NCBI RefSeq assembly: GCF_023156535.1 | Contig: NZ_JALNMH010000003.1 | Location: forward strand, 248,001 to 312,000 | Reading direction: 5' to 3' | Length of the DNA: 64,000 bases | Origin: Pseudomarimonas salicorniae | GTDB lineage: Bacteria > Pseudomonadota > Gammaproteobacteria > Xanthomonadales > Xanthomonadaceae | Shown: in pieces, positions 8,805 to 17,560 of the stretch | Layout: every line of letters starts with the position of its first letter | Numbering within the stretch: the first letter of the stretch is position 1 | The notes under the pieces: model-generated | The model's input: the letters and a program-made list of their open reading frames with translations, nothing else | Told to the model about the DNA's origin: nothing | Databases searched by the model: none | Translations under genes and position numbers: made by a program

Positions 8805-9196
8805 TCAGCGGATTGTTCAAGCCGATGTGAATCGCCCAGAGACTCAAGCCGGTTTTGGGTCAGCCTCACCGGTCGTTCCGCCAGTGTCCAGTTCCGGACA
8901 GGGTTTCGTAGCAAGTCCTGGGGCAGCCTCGCCGGGTCAATCCCGAGTGTCCAATTCCGGGTGGTGACGAAAGCGAAGAATGGGTCGGTTGCAGCCGGTC
9001 AGCAGCTCATCGGAACTGGGCAGTCGGCCTGCCAGTCATGGGGAGCTGGGCCCGCCAAGCCGGTCATGCGCGATGGCGAGGGGCGGTCGATCTTCTGGCC
9101 ATACCCACGCGGCGGCAGTCAGGTGTGCAAACTGTGCTTATTTCGTGCATCGCATTGCACTTTTATGCACAACCGAGCCGCTGCAGCCCGCAGAAA
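8805..9196. other. Gene-free stretch between IS remnant and tRNA-Arg
   Basis: No convincing gene. Two related 16-base motifs, TGTCCAGTTCCGGACA near 8887 (palindromic) and TGTCCAATTCCGGGTG near 8950, look like debris of another mobile element, but no transposase sequence accompanies them. Together with the neighbouring IS remnant this looks like the eroded edge of an insertion hotspot next to the tRNA gene. Confidence 0.4.
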
Positions 9197-9273
9197 TGGT
9201 GCCCCCGGCGCGATTCGAACGCACGACCTTCCCCTTAGGAGGGGGACGCTCTATCCAGCTGAGCTACGGGGGC
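9197..9273 (-). tRNA. tRNA-Arg (anticodon CCU)
   Basis: On the minus strand the acceptor arms GCCCCCG and CGGGGGC pair over 7 bp, followed by discriminator A and an encoded CCA. The D-arm AGCTCAGCTGGATAGAGC and T-arm loop TTCGAAT are canonical. The anticodon stem TCCCC/GGGGA encloses the loop CTCCTAA, giving anticodon CCU (Arg, AGG codons). The 3' end points left, toward the mobile-element-bearing DNA, the usual geometry for an integration site. Confidence 0.95.
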
Positions 9274-9383
9274 AGGGCGCGGATTGTCACACAGGCCGCC
9301 CCGCGGGGTCACCGTGGCACGCTGGCGGGATGGCGCCGAGTGCGCGATCTTGTAGCCGGCAAGGCCCCACGGAGCGAGCGCCG

Positions 9384-10745
9384 ATGAACGAGCCGACTGC
9401 GTCCCCTGCCGACTGCGCCGATCGCGTCCGGCGGATCCTGGAATGGGCCGGTGCCGAGCCGGCGCTGCAGGTCCGCTTTCGCCAGCAGCTGGCGAAAGAG
9501 ACCGGCTGGAATCTGGCAACCTGCGATCGCGCCATCACCGAATACCTGCGCTTCTGCGCGGTGGCTACCCGTCTTGGCGGGCGGGCAGTGCCAAGCCGCG
9601 ATGTCGACCGCGTCTGGCATCTGCACCTGACCTGGTCGCGCGACTACTGGCTGTCCTTCTGCCCCGAGCGCCTGGGTTTCTCCCTGCACCACCAGCCCTC
9701 GATGGGCCGGCCGGGCGAGCGCGAGGCGCTGCGGCTGGCCTATGCGGAGACCCTGCACGCCTATTGCGAGCTGTTCGGCGACCCCGATCCGGTCTGGTGG
9801 CCGGCCTGGCGTGGCGCGGCGCCCACCGCGCCCAGGCTTCGGGCATCTGCCCGCTGGGGCTGGGCGCTGCTGCTGCCGGCCGGGCTGGCCGGCGCCGTGG
9901 CGCTGGGGCCGCTGGACTGGAAAGGCCCCGATTTCCTGCAGCTCTACCTGCTTCTGATGGCACTCTGCCTCGCCGGCTCCCTGGGATGGCGGCTCTGGCA
10001 CCGGGGCACGGCATCTACCGCCACGTCGGAATCGATCGAACCTTCGGTCTGGCAGGTCGCCTACCTCAGCGCCGGTCCTCGGGGCGTTGTCGATGCCGCG
10101 GCGGCGGATCTGCACGAGCAGGGCATGCTGGACTGGAACCCGGACACCAGACAGCTGGTGCGACGGAGCGGCGAGCTGCCCGCGGACCCGCTGCAGCGCG
10201 CCCTGCTGCCCCACCTGTCCGGTCCACCCCGACGACTCACCCTGGCCGACAAGTCTGGCGCCATCCGCGGGATCCGCGATCAGCTGGTACGCGGCGGCTG
10301 GTGGCTGGCACCGGAGCACGCGCGGCGCATCGCACTGTTCAGCGCCCTGCCCTGGTGGCTGCTTTCCGGCTTCGGCGTGCTGAAGATCGCGATCGGTCTC
10401 GAGCGCGAGCGGCCGGTCGCCTTCCTCGTCGTGCTGGTCATCCTCTCGCTGGTGCTGGCCCTGATCTTCCACTTCGTCCGGCCCGGACGCAGCGCCGCGG
10501 GCAGGCGCTTGCTGCAGACGCTCCGAGGCCGCCACGCCGTGATGCTGCGCGCGCCGCGCAAGGGGCAACTGGGCCTTGCCGTGGCCCTGGCCGGTACCAG
10601 CGTGCTGGCCGGTACCGCCTTCGCCGACTACCATACCCTGCGCCACCCGCCCTCCAGCGGCGATGGCGGAGGCGATTCCGGCGGCTCGGACGGTGATTCC
10701 GGCGGCGGCGGATCAGGATGCGGGGGCTGCGGCGGCGGCGACTGA
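9384..10745 (+). CDS. TIGR04222-type membrane protein with Gly/Cys-rich tail
   Basis: A 453-residue protein. The N-terminal domain (1-130) has VDRVWHLHLTWSRDYW, the HxH-type motif of glycine-rich-domain-like proteins. Two hydrophobic segments lie near 155-175 and 183-203. The middle domain (about 230-310) has the TIGR04222 pattern ADLHEQGMLDWNPDTRQL...DPLQRALLPHL. Further hydrophobic segments lie near 320-360 and 395-415, and the protein ends in a low-complexity Gly/Ser/Asp/Cys tail finishing GCGGCGGGD. Proteins of this family typically end in such Gly/Cys runs; the function is not known. The ATG at 9384 follows GGAGCGAG. Longer in-frame extensions upstream would run across the tRNA and are rejected. 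Confidence 0.65.
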   Translation: MNEPTASPADCADRVRRILEWAGAEPALQVRFRQQLAKETGWNLATCDRAITEYLRFCAVATRLGGRAVPSRDVDRVWHLHLTWSRDYWLSFCPERLGFSLHHQPSMGRPGEREALRLAYAETLHAYCELFGDPDPVWWPAWRGAAPTAPRLRASARWGWALLLPAGLAGAVALGPLDWKGPDFLQLYLLLMALCLAGSLGWRLWHRGTASTATSESIEPSVWQVAYLSAGPRGVVDAAAADLHEQGMLDWNPDTRQLVRRSGELPADPLQRALLPHLSGPPRRLTLADKSGAIRGIRDQLVRGGWWLAPEHARRIALFSALPWWLLSGFGVLKIAIGLERERPVAFLVVLVILSLVLALIFHFVRPGRSAAGRRLLQTLRGRHAVMLRAPRKGQLGLAVALAGTSVLAGTAFADYHTLRHPPSSGDGGGDSGGSDGDSGGGGSGCGGCGGGD

Positions 10746-10791
10746 GTGGCCGCGCGGCGGAACGCCGCGATGCAGCGGATGCAGGTGCCGG

Positions 10792-12021
10792 GTGGCGACC
10801 CAGGAAGTGGATATCGCGGTGATCGGCGGCGGGCCCGCCGGCCTGATGGCGGCCGAGGCCTGCCTCGGGGCCGGCCTGTCGGTGCACCTGTTCGAGGCCA
10901 AGGGCTCGGTGGGCCGCAAGTTCCTGCTTGCCGGCAAGGGCGGGCTGAACCTCACCCACTCCGAGGACGGCGAAAGATTCCTCACGCGCTTCGGGGCGAC
11001 CCGACCGATGGTCGAGCCCTGGCTGCGCGAGTTCGATGCCGCCGCCCTGCGCGAATGGGCGCGGGAACTGGGTGTGGAGACCGTCGTCGGCAGCTCGGGT
11101 CGGGTGTTCCCCAAGGACTTCAAGGCCGCGCCGCTGCTCCGCAGCTGGCTGCGCCGGCTGCGCGCCGAGGGCCTGCAGGTCCACGTGCATCATCGCTGGC
11201 GCGGCTGGGTGGACGGTGCCCTGGTCTTCGAGTCGCCGGACGGCGAGCCGAGGGTCACCGCCCGGCGCAGCATCCTTGCGCTGGGCGGCGGCAGCTGGCC
11301 GGTGCTGGGTTCGGATGGCGCCTGGGTACCGCTGCTCGAATCCGCCGGAGCGCAGGTGACGCCGCTGCGCGCCAGCAATGTCGGCTACACCGTCGAGTGG
11401 AGCGACCTGTTCCGCCAGCGCTTTGCCGGCGAACCGATCAAGCCGGTGGCCCTGCGCGTGCCGGGTGGTGCCTGGCGCCAGGGCGAGCTGCTGGTTGCCG
11501 ACTACGGCCTCGAGGGTTCGCTGGTCTACGCCCAGGGCCAGGCCCTGGCCGGCGCCGCCGACGAGAGCGGCGTCGATGTCGAACTGGACCTGATCCCCGG
11601 CGGGGACTCGCGGCGCACGCGGGAGGCGCTGCGCGCGCCGCGCAATGGGCGTTCCTTGTCCGAGGTGCTGCGCCGTCGCCTCGGCCTTGCCGGCGTGCGC
11701 GCCGCCCTGCTCCGCGAATGCCTCGACCAGGCGAGCCTCGCCGATCCCGCGACGCTGGCCGCACGCATCCATCAGCTGCCTCTGCGCCTGGGCCTGCCGC
11801 GGCCGATGGCGGAGGCGATCAGCACGGCCGGCGGCGTCGCGGCGGAATCACTTTCTACCGAGTGCGCGCTGCAAGCGCGCCCCGACGTTTTTTGCGCCGG
11901 CGAGATGCTCGACTGGGACGCGCCGACCGGTGGCTATCTGCTCACCGCCTGCATGGCCAGCGGGCGCGCCGCCGGCATTGCCGCGCGGCGCAGCCTCGGA
12001 CAGGACGATGGCGCGGCTTGA
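10792..12021 (+). CDS. BaiN/HI0933-type FAD-dependent oxidoreductase
   Basis: A 409-residue flavoprotein. The N-terminus DIAVIGGGPAGLMAAEACLG is the dinucleotide-binding GxGxxG fold. GRKFLLAGKGGLNLTHSE and a C-terminal GEMLDWDAPTGGYLLTACMASG are signatures of the HI0933/BaiN group (PP_4765-like subfamily). The substrate of this widespread group is unsettled. The start is taken as the GTG at 10792, directly before the conserved fold; no upstream ATG in frame is plausible. It overlaps rlmC by 14 bases, and rlmC overlaps the TonB receptor gene by one base, so the three are likely co-translated. Confidence 0.8.
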   Translation: MATQEVDIAVIGGGPAGLMAAEACLGAGLSVHLFEAKGSVGRKFLLAGKGGLNLTHSEDGERFLTRFGATRPMVEPWLREFDAAALREWARELGVETVVGSSGRVFPKDFKAAPLLRSWLRRLRAEGLQVHVHHRWRGWVDGALVFESPDGEPRVTARRSILALGGGSWPVLGSDGAWVPLLESAGAQVTPLRASNVGYTVEWSDLFRQRFAGEPIKPVALRVPGGAWRQGELLVADYGLEGSLVYAQGQALAGAADESGVDVELDLIPGGDSRRTREALRAPRNGRSLSEVLRRRLGLAGVRAALLRECLDQASLADPATLAARIHQLPLRLGLPRPMAEAISTAGGVAAESLSTECALQARPDVFCAGEMLDWDAPTGGYLLTACMASGRAAGIAARRSLGQDDGAA

Positions 12022-13162
12022 CTGCGGCCACTTCGTCCGCGGTGAATGCCGCAGCTGCGGATGGATCGAGCGCGACTACGCGGCGCAGCTCGCCGAGAAG
12101 CAGCGCGTCTGCCGCGAGCTGATCGACCCCTCACAACACTTTGATTGGCTTCCGGCCCAACCCAGCGCGCTGGCCGGCTTCCGCAACAAGGCCAAGCTGG
12201 TCGTCGGCGGCAGCGTCGAGGCGCCGACGTTGGGCATCCTCGACGGCGACGGCCGCGGTGTCGACCTGCCACACTGCGCGTTGTACGAGCCGGGCATCGT
12301 CGCCTGTCTGCCCACCCTGCGCGCCCTGGTGCAGCGCGCCGGACTGACGCCGTACCGGGTGCCCGAGCGACGCGGCGAGCTCAAGTACCTGCTGCTGTCG
12401 ATCGACCCGCCCAGCGGCCGGCTGATGCTGCGCGTCGTCCTGCGCTCGCAGGAAGCGCTGGGCCGCCTGCGCCGCGAGCAGGCCTGGCTGCGCGCCGAGC
12501 TGCCCGGCCTGCAGGTGCTCTCGGTCAACCTGCAGCCGCTGCATGCGGCCATCGTCGAGGGCGAGGAAGAGATCCTGCTCGACGGCGACAGCCATCTGAC
12601 CCTCGGCATCAATGACGTCCAACTGCGCCTGCAGCCGGGCGGCTTCTGGCAGACCAATACGGAAGTCGCCGCGGCACTCTACCGGCAGGCCCGCGACTGG
12701 TGCCGCGAGCTGCCGCTGTCACGGGTGCTGGACCTCTACTGCGGCATTGGCGGCTTCGCCCAACACCTGGTTGCACCGGGCCGCGAGATCCGCGGCGTCG
12801 AGATCCATCCAGCGGCCGTGGCCTCGGCGGCGCTCGGCCAGGCGTCCGCGCCAGGTCCGGCGCCGCGCTTCGAGCGTGCCGATGCGGACGCCGTCGACGC
12901 CTCGCTGCTCACCGGCCTCGACCTGCTGGTGGTCAACCCGCCGCGCCGCGGCATCAGCGGCGCGCTCTGCGAGGCCATCGAGCAGGCCGCGCCGGCGCAT
13001 CTGCTGTATTCCAGCTGCAATCCGCAGAGCCTCGCCCGCGACCTCGCCCGCCTGCCGTCCTACCTACCGCGCAAGGCCCGCCTCTTCGACATGTTTCCTC
13101 ACACCCCGCACAGCGAGGTGCTGGTATTCGTTGAGCACCGCGATCACCCAGGGAACTCTTGA
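12008..13162 (+). CDS. rlmC: 23S rRNA (uracil(747)-C5)-methyltransferase
   Basis: A 384-residue RNA m5U methyltransferase. N-terminal cysteines (LDCGHFVRGECRSCGW) match the iron-sulfur cluster of RlmC/RumB. There is no TRAM domain, which favours RlmC over RlmD. The SAM-binding motif VLDLYCGIGGFAQHL lies near residue 240. VVNPPRRGI is the DPPR-type motif (here NPPRRG), and YSSCNPQSLARDL carries the catalytic nucleophilic Cys. The C-terminal MFPHTPHSEVLVF is typical of the family. The start ATG lies inside the end of the preceding flavoprotein gene. Confidence 0.85.
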   Translation: MARLDCGHFVRGECRSCGWIERDYAAQLAEKQRVCRELIDPSQHFDWLPAQPSALAGFRNKAKLVVGGSVEAPTLGILDGDGRGVDLPHCALYEPGIVACLPTLRALVQRAGLTPYRVPERRGELKYLLLSIDPPSGRLMLRVVLRSQEALGRLRREQAWLRAELPGLQVLSVNLQPLHAAIVEGEEEILLDGDSHLTLGINDVQLRLQPGGFWQTNTEVAAALYRQARDWCRELPLSRVLDLYCGIGGFAQHLVAPGREIRGVEIHPAAVASAALGQASAPGPAPRFERADADAVDASLLTGLDLLVVNPPRRGISGALCEAIEQAAPAHLLYSSCNPQSLARDLARLPSYLPRKARLFDMFPHTPHSEVLVFVEHRDHPGNS

Positions 13163-15270
13163 TGAAAGGCAGCCGGCGGACGGCACTTATCGGGCTGGCG
13201 CTGGCGCCCGTGGTGCAGGCGCAGGACGCCACACTCGAAACCATAGAAGTGGTCGGCGCTCCCCTCGAGAATGCGTCGCCGGCGCTGCTGCCCGCGACGC
13301 TCGACCGCCTGTACGTCGATGACACCGACAGCCTGCAGGTCGGGCTGGGGGAGGCGCTGGCCCGCCTCCCCGGCGTGCTGGTCCGCGAGCGGCAGAACTT
13401 TGCCCAGGACACCCAGCTGTCGATCCGCGGCGTCGGCGCCCGGGCCACCTTCGGCATCCGCGGTATCCGTCTCTACCTCGACGGCATTCCCGCCACCCTG
13501 CCCGACGGCCAGGGCCAGCTCTCGCACTTCCTGCTCGCCTCGGCAGGCCGCGTCGACGTTCTGCGTGGACCGTTCTCTGCGCTGTATGGCAATGCCGCCG
13601 GCGGGGTGATCCAGGTGCATTCGGCGCGGATCGACACCGGCGATGCCTGGCGCCTGCGCGCGGCGACCGGTAGCCATGGCGCCTACGACACCAGCGCCCG
13701 CTGGCTGCACGCCGGTAGCGGCTACGACGCCTCGCTGACCGCCGCGCGCTTCGCCAGCGACGGTTTCCGTGAGCACAGCGAGGTCGAACGCAACGGGCTC
13801 AACGGGCTGTTCGGTTTCGACGCTGGATCCGCCAGCCGGCTGCAGATCGCCTTCAATCTGTTCGATTCGCCGCAGACTCTCGACCCATTGGGCCTGACGC
13901 GCGAGCAGTGGCGGGAGGACCCCTCCCAGGCTACCTCGGCCGCCCTGCTCTTCAATACCCGCAAGTCCGTCAGCCAGGCCCAGCTCGGCGCCAGCTGGCA
14001 GCTCGACCTCGACGATGGCAGCGAGTGGCGACTGGCCGCCTACCGCGGCGAGCGCGACATCGAGCAGTTCCTCTCCGTGCCCGTCTTCGCCCAGCGCAAT
14101 CCGCTGAGCAGCGGCGGCGTGATCGACCTCGACAACGTCTACGACGGGGCCGACCTGCGCCATGCGCGGATCTGGTCAGCTGGCGCCGGCGAGCTGTCGC
14201 TGACCCTCGGCATCGCGCTGGAACGCCTGGACCAGCGCCGACGTGGCTTCGAGAACTTCATCGACGAGCGCCTCGGGGTGCGCGGCCGACTGCGCCGTGA
14301 CGAGCGCAACAGCGTCGAGAGCCGCGACCACTACGCCCAACTGCAGTGGGCGCCATGCGCCTCCAGCAGCCTGCTTCTGGGGCTGCGCCGGGCCGAGGTG
14401 CGCTTTGCCTCGCGGGACGGCTTCATCGCCGCCGGCAATCCCGATGACAGCGGCAGCGTGCGCTATGCCGAGACCACGCCGGTGGCCGGCCTTGTCCATC
14501 GCTGGTCACCCGGGCTGCGCGGCTGGATGGCCTATGGGCGCGGCTTCGAGACGCCGACCTTCAACGAGCTGTCCTACCGCGCCGACGGCGGCGCGGGCCT
14601 CGCCTTCGGCCTGCGCCCGGCGATCAGCCGTTCGTTCGAGGCCGGCCTTGAAGGCGCGGCCGGCGACCGCCATGCCTGGCGCCTGGTGGCCTTCCGTGGC
14701 GATACCCGCAACGAGCTGGCGGTGGTGAGGAATGTCGGCGGTCGCAGCAGCTTTCGCAATGTCGGAAGCAGCCGCCGCCAGGGCATCGAGGCACAGTTCG
14801 ACCTGCGATTGAGCGAAGTGTGGGCAGTGCAGGCCACGGCCACCTGGCTGGACGCCCGCTTCCGCTCGCCCTTCGTCCAATGCAGCGGCCCGGGCTGCAC
14901 CGATCCGGCCACGCCGGTGCCCGCCGGCAGCCGCATCCCCGGCCTTGCCGCGCGACAGGCGCATCTGCGGCTGGACTGGACACCGTGGCAGGCCTGGCGG
15001 TTTGCACTCGAGGCCGAGGCCCTGTCGTCGGTGCGGGTGGCAGACGCCGCCGGGGAACGGGCGCCCGGCTACGGGCTGACCCACCTGCTCGCCGAACGCC
15101 GCTGGCATTCGGCCGGCGCGGCCTGGCGGGCCTTCCTGCGCCTGGACAACCTGTTCGACCGGGATCACGTGGGCTCGGTGATCGTCAACGAAGGCAACGG
15201 CCGCTACTACGAGCCCGGCCCCGGACGCACCGTCTCGGTGGGCCTGCAGTGGGATTTCAGCGCGCAGTGA
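13162..15270 (+). CDS. TonB-dependent outer-membrane receptor
   Basis: A 702-residue protein with a short signal peptide (cleavage near AQA/QDA at about 20), then a TonB-box-like LETIEVVG. A plug domain (about 40-150) has LPGVLVRERQNFAQDTQLSIRG and VDVLRGPFSALYGNAAGGVI, and a long beta-barrel ends in FDRDHVGSVIVNEGNGRYYEPGPGRTVSVGL, the usual receptor C-terminus. Residue order around the plug resembles FecA-type iron-complex receptors, but the substrate cannot be read. The ATG overlaps the rlmC stop (TGATG), an unusual coupling of an rRNA methyltransferase and an outer-membrane receptor. Confidence 0.85.
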   Translation: MKGSRRTALIGLALAPVVQAQDATLETIEVVGAPLENASPALLPATLDRLYVDDTDSLQVGLGEALARLPGVLVRERQNFAQDTQLSIRGVGARATFGIRGIRLYLDGIPATLPDGQGQLSHFLLASAGRVDVLRGPFSALYGNAAGGVIQVHSARIDTGDAWRLRAATGSHGAYDTSARWLHAGSGYDASLTAARFASDGFREHSEVERNGLNGLFGFDAGSASRLQIAFNLFDSPQTLDPLGLTREQWREDPSQATSAALLFNTRKSVSQAQLGASWQLDLDDGSEWRLAAYRGERDIEQFLSVPVFAQRNPLSSGGVIDLDNVYDGADLRHARIWSAGAGELSLTLGIALERLDQRRRGFENFIDERLGVRGRLRRDERNSVESRDHYAQLQWAPCASSSLLLGLRRAEVRFASRDGFIAAGNPDDSGSVRYAETTPVAGLVHRWSPGLRGWMAYGRGFETPTFNELSYRADGGAGLAFGLRPAISRSFEAGLEGAAGDRHAWRLVAFRGDTRNELAVVRNVGGRSSFRNVGSSRRQGIEAQFDLRLSEVWAVQATATWLDARFRSPFVQCSGPGCTDPATPVPAGSRIPGLAARQAHLRLDWTPWQAWRFALEAEALSSVRVADAAGERAPGYGLTHLLAERRWHSAGAAWRAFLRLDNLFDRDHVGSVIVNEGNGRYYEPGPGRTVSVGLQWDFSAQ

Positions 15271-15334
15271 GCGCCAGCCGGTCGTCCGGAAGGGCGCCTC
15301 CGGGCGCAACGCAGACGTTCCGCAAAACCCGAAC

Positions 15335-15659
15335 GTAGGAGCCAGCTTGCTGGCGATCGTCCCATCCGGGGCGCCTATCGCCAGCAAGCTGGCTCCTACA
15401 CACGCAACGGCGCTGCCAGGTCCGGTTTGCTCCGCAATGCAGGCCTTGCCGCAGTCAAATTGTGGGAGCGCCCTTGGGCGCGACCGCGACGCTACGCATT
15501 CACCACAGACCGCGGCCAGAGCGGATTTCCGCGGTCGCGCCCAAGGGCACTCCCACAGTCGGGCTTCGTTGGGCGTCGCCGCAGCCCCATAGGGTGTGCC
15601 TTGGCGCATCGATACGGGCGTTCGGACGGCACGCCCGATGCGGCCAGCCGCACCCTATG
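15335..15659 (+). repeat. Composite palindrome cassette, copy A (R1-R2-R3)
   Basis: Three different hairpin repeats in series fill the gap between the TonB receptor and fumC. R1 (15335-15399) has arms GTAGGAGCCAGCTTGCTGG and its complement. R2 (15462-15556) has arms GTGGGAGCGCCCTTGGGCG and its near-complement. R3 (15589-15659) starts CATAGGGTG and ends CACCCTATG. Conserved linkers contain AGGTCCGGTTTGC and GCCTTGCCGCAGTCAAATT. The whole array recurs at 26556-26875, 45987-46310 and, reversed, 52621-52943. Such units are REP/BIME-like. Confidence 0.85.
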
Positions 15660-15717
15660 AATGTCTGCTTCGCGCCCTGAGTTCGCCCAACGTTCGTTCG
15701 CTCCGGCGCTCGCGCGG

Positions 15718-17100
15718 TCATTCCCCGCCGGCTTCCCCGCCGCGGGTCAACTTCAGCGGGTCGAGGGCACGCTTGAGGGTGGCCTCGTCGAGGCCGCTGT
15801 CCTCGAGCGCCACCTCCAACACCGTGCGCTGCTCGCGATAGGCGCGCTTGGCGATGGCGGCGGCCTTCTCATAGCCGATCAGCGGATTGAGGGCGGTGAC
15901 CAGGATCGGGTTGCGCGAGAGGTTCTGCTCGATGCGCTCGCGGTTGACCTCGAAACCGGCAATGGCCTTTTCGGCCAGCAGGCGCATGCCCTCGGCCAGC
16001 CAGTCGATCGGCGGCAGCAGGTTGTGGGCGATCAGCGGCAACATGGTGTTCAGCTGGAAATTGCCGCCCTGGGCGCCGAGCGAGACCGCCAGATGGCAGC
16101 CCTGCACCTGCGCGGCGAGCATGACCACGGCCTCGCAGATCACCGGATTGACCTTGCCGGGCATGATCGAACTTCCCGGCTGCAACGCCGGCAGACTGAT
16201 CTCACCCAGGCCCGCCAGGGGACCGGAGTTCATCCAGCGCAGATCGTTGGCGATCTTGCCCAGCACCACCGCCAAGGCGGCGAGTTTGGCGGCCAGCTCG
16301 AGCGCCGCCTGCTGCCCGGCGATGCCCTCGAAGCGGTTGTCCGCGGCGCTGACCGGGAGGCCGGTGGCGCGCTGCAGCTCGGCCACGGCGCGCTCGGCGA
16401 AGCCGTCGGCCGCGTTGATTCCGGTGCCGATCGCGGTGCCGCCCAGCGGCAGCGCAGCAAGCCGCGGCAGGCATTCGCGCAGGGCCGCCTGGCAGCCGGC
16501 CAGCTGGGCATCCCAGGTGCCGAGTTCCTGGCCGAAGGTCAGCGGCATCGCATCCATCAGATGGGTACGGCCGGTCTTGGCCACCTCGGCGAGCGCGGTC
16601 GCGCGCTCACCGATCACGGCGCGCAGGTGGGCCAGCGCCGGCATCAGCGCGTTCATCAGGCGATCCGTCGCAGCCAGCTGGATCGCGCTCGGCACGACAT
16701 CGTTCGAGCTCTGCGAGCGGTTGACGTCGTCGTTCGGGTGCACCTCGACGCCGCGCTGGCCAGCGAGCCGGGCGATGACCTCGTTCATGTTCATGTTGCT
16801 GGAGGTGCCCGAGCCGGTCTGGAACACTTCAACCGGAAAGGCTTCGGCATGCTCTCCGCCGGCGATGGCCTCGGCGACCGCGGCGATGGCTCCGGCGCGC
16901 GTCTCGTCCAGGCCGCCCAGCGCCTGGCTGGCCCGCGCCGCGGCGCCCTTGATGCGAGCCAGGGCGCGCAGGAAGGCGGTGGGCATGGCCTGCCCGGAGA
17001 TGCGGAAGTTGTCCACGGCGCGCTGGGTCTGCGCGCCCCAGAGCGCCTCGGCCGGGACCTCGACCGTGCCCAGGCTGTCGCGCTCGCTGCGGGTGCTCAT
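15718..17100 (-). CDS. fumC: Fumarate hydratase class II
   Basis: A 460-residue cytosolic homotetrameric fumarase of the TCA cycle (fumarate to L-malate). Family signatures are present: TGSGTSSNMNMNEV, HPNDDVNRSQSSNDV, TGRTHLMDAMPLTFGQE, and the fumarase/aspartase signature GSSIMPGKVNP with its catalytic Ser loop. Length is normal. The start is the ATG at 17098-17100, preceded by AAGGAG. It needs no iron-sulfur cluster, so it is the oxidative-stress-stable isoform; class I fumarases are not in the window. It is convergent with the TonB receptor gene across the palindrome cassette. Confidence 0.95.
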   Translation of the reverse strand: MSTRSERDSLGTVEVPAEALWGAQTQRAVDNFRISGQAMPTAFLRALARIKGAAARASQALGGLDETRAGAIAAVAEAIAGGEHAEAFPVEVFQTGSGTSSNMNMNEVIARLAGQRGVEVHPNDDVNRSQSSNDVVPSAIQLAATDRLMNALMPALAHLRAVIGERATALAEVAKTGRTHLMDAMPLTFGQELGTWDAQLAGCQAALRECLPRLAALPLGGTAIGTGINAADGFAERAVAELQRATGLPVSAADNRFEGIAGQQAALELAAKLAALAVVLGKIANDLRWMNSGPLAGLGEISLPALQPGSSIMPGKVNPVICEAVVMLAAQVQGCHLAVSLGAQGGNFQLNTMLPLIAHNLLPPIDWLAEGMRLLAEKAIAGFEVNRERIEQNLSRNPILVTALNPLIGYEKAAAIAKRAYREQRTVLEVALEDSGLDEATLKRALDPLKLTRGGEAGGE

Positions 17101-17250
17101 GACGACCTCTCCTTGCTGTGCTGCCGACGCCCAGCCTAACGGCTGCGGCAGCCATCGCCCACCGTCCTCCAAGCCCCGGAGGCGGCACAGTGGCGAGGCC
17201 CGGCGGGCGGGGGTAGCATGGAGGCGGGCTTGGACGAGACAGGGGGTCCT

Positions 17251-17496
17251 ATGGCCGACCAGGAACGCCGCAGCGGCGCAGCGCTGCGCCTGGCGATGCT
17301 GAAGCAGGAGCTCAATCCTGAGCAGCTGGAAACGCTTCGCGAACTGGAAATGTTCGGATGGGAACTGAAATTCATCCGCCATCGCCCGTTCCAGGACGTC
17401 ACGCCGGTGGTCTTCGATGGCGATCGGCGCAGTTTTGCGGTCATCCGCAGCGACGGCACGCTGGAGCAGAACCCGCCGATGCAGATCCGCCACTGA
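17251..17496 (+). CDS. Small conserved hypothetical protein
   Basis: An 81-residue soluble protein with no membrane segment. It is helix-rich at the start (ALRLAMLKQELNPEQLETLRELEMFGWELKFIRH), then short strands (TPVVFDGDRRSFAVIRSDGTLEQ). I do not recognise a named domain. The ATG at 17251 has a good AGGGGG site 4-9 bases upstream; an in-frame ATG at 17218 is less well placed. It lies divergent from fumC with about 150 bp between the starts, so the two may share a control region. Confidence 0.6.
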   Translation: MADQERRSGAALRLAMLKQELNPEQLETLRELEMFGWELKFIRHRPFQDVTPVVFDGDRRSFAVIRSDGTLEQNPPMQIRH

Positions 17497-17515
17497 TCCG
17501 CCCGCCCCGGGCGGA
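17497..17515 (+). terminator. Terminator-like hairpin
   Basis: Starting at the base after the stop of the small hypothetical gene, TCCGCCCG pairs perfectly with CGGGCGGA around a 3-base loop. No T-run follows, so termination efficiency is uncertain. Confidence 0.45.
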
Positions 17516-17560
17516 ACGGGAGCGGGCGACGGCTGATGCCACGCACCGCAGGCGGAACGC

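Noticed and set aside
8880-8965. Two TGTCC(A/G)(A/G)TTCCGG motifs as ends of another insertion sequence
   Set aside because: Only about 60 bases apart, no transposase and no target duplication; kept only as possible debris.
8961-9383. N-terminal extension of the TIGR04222 protein
   Set aside because: It would run through the tRNA-Arg gene; the ATG at 9384 with its own ribosome site is the better start.
15596-15860. Small proteins encoded in the palindrome cassettes
   Set aside because: The same open frames recur in each cassette only because the DNA repeats; arms are palindromic and frames shift between copies.
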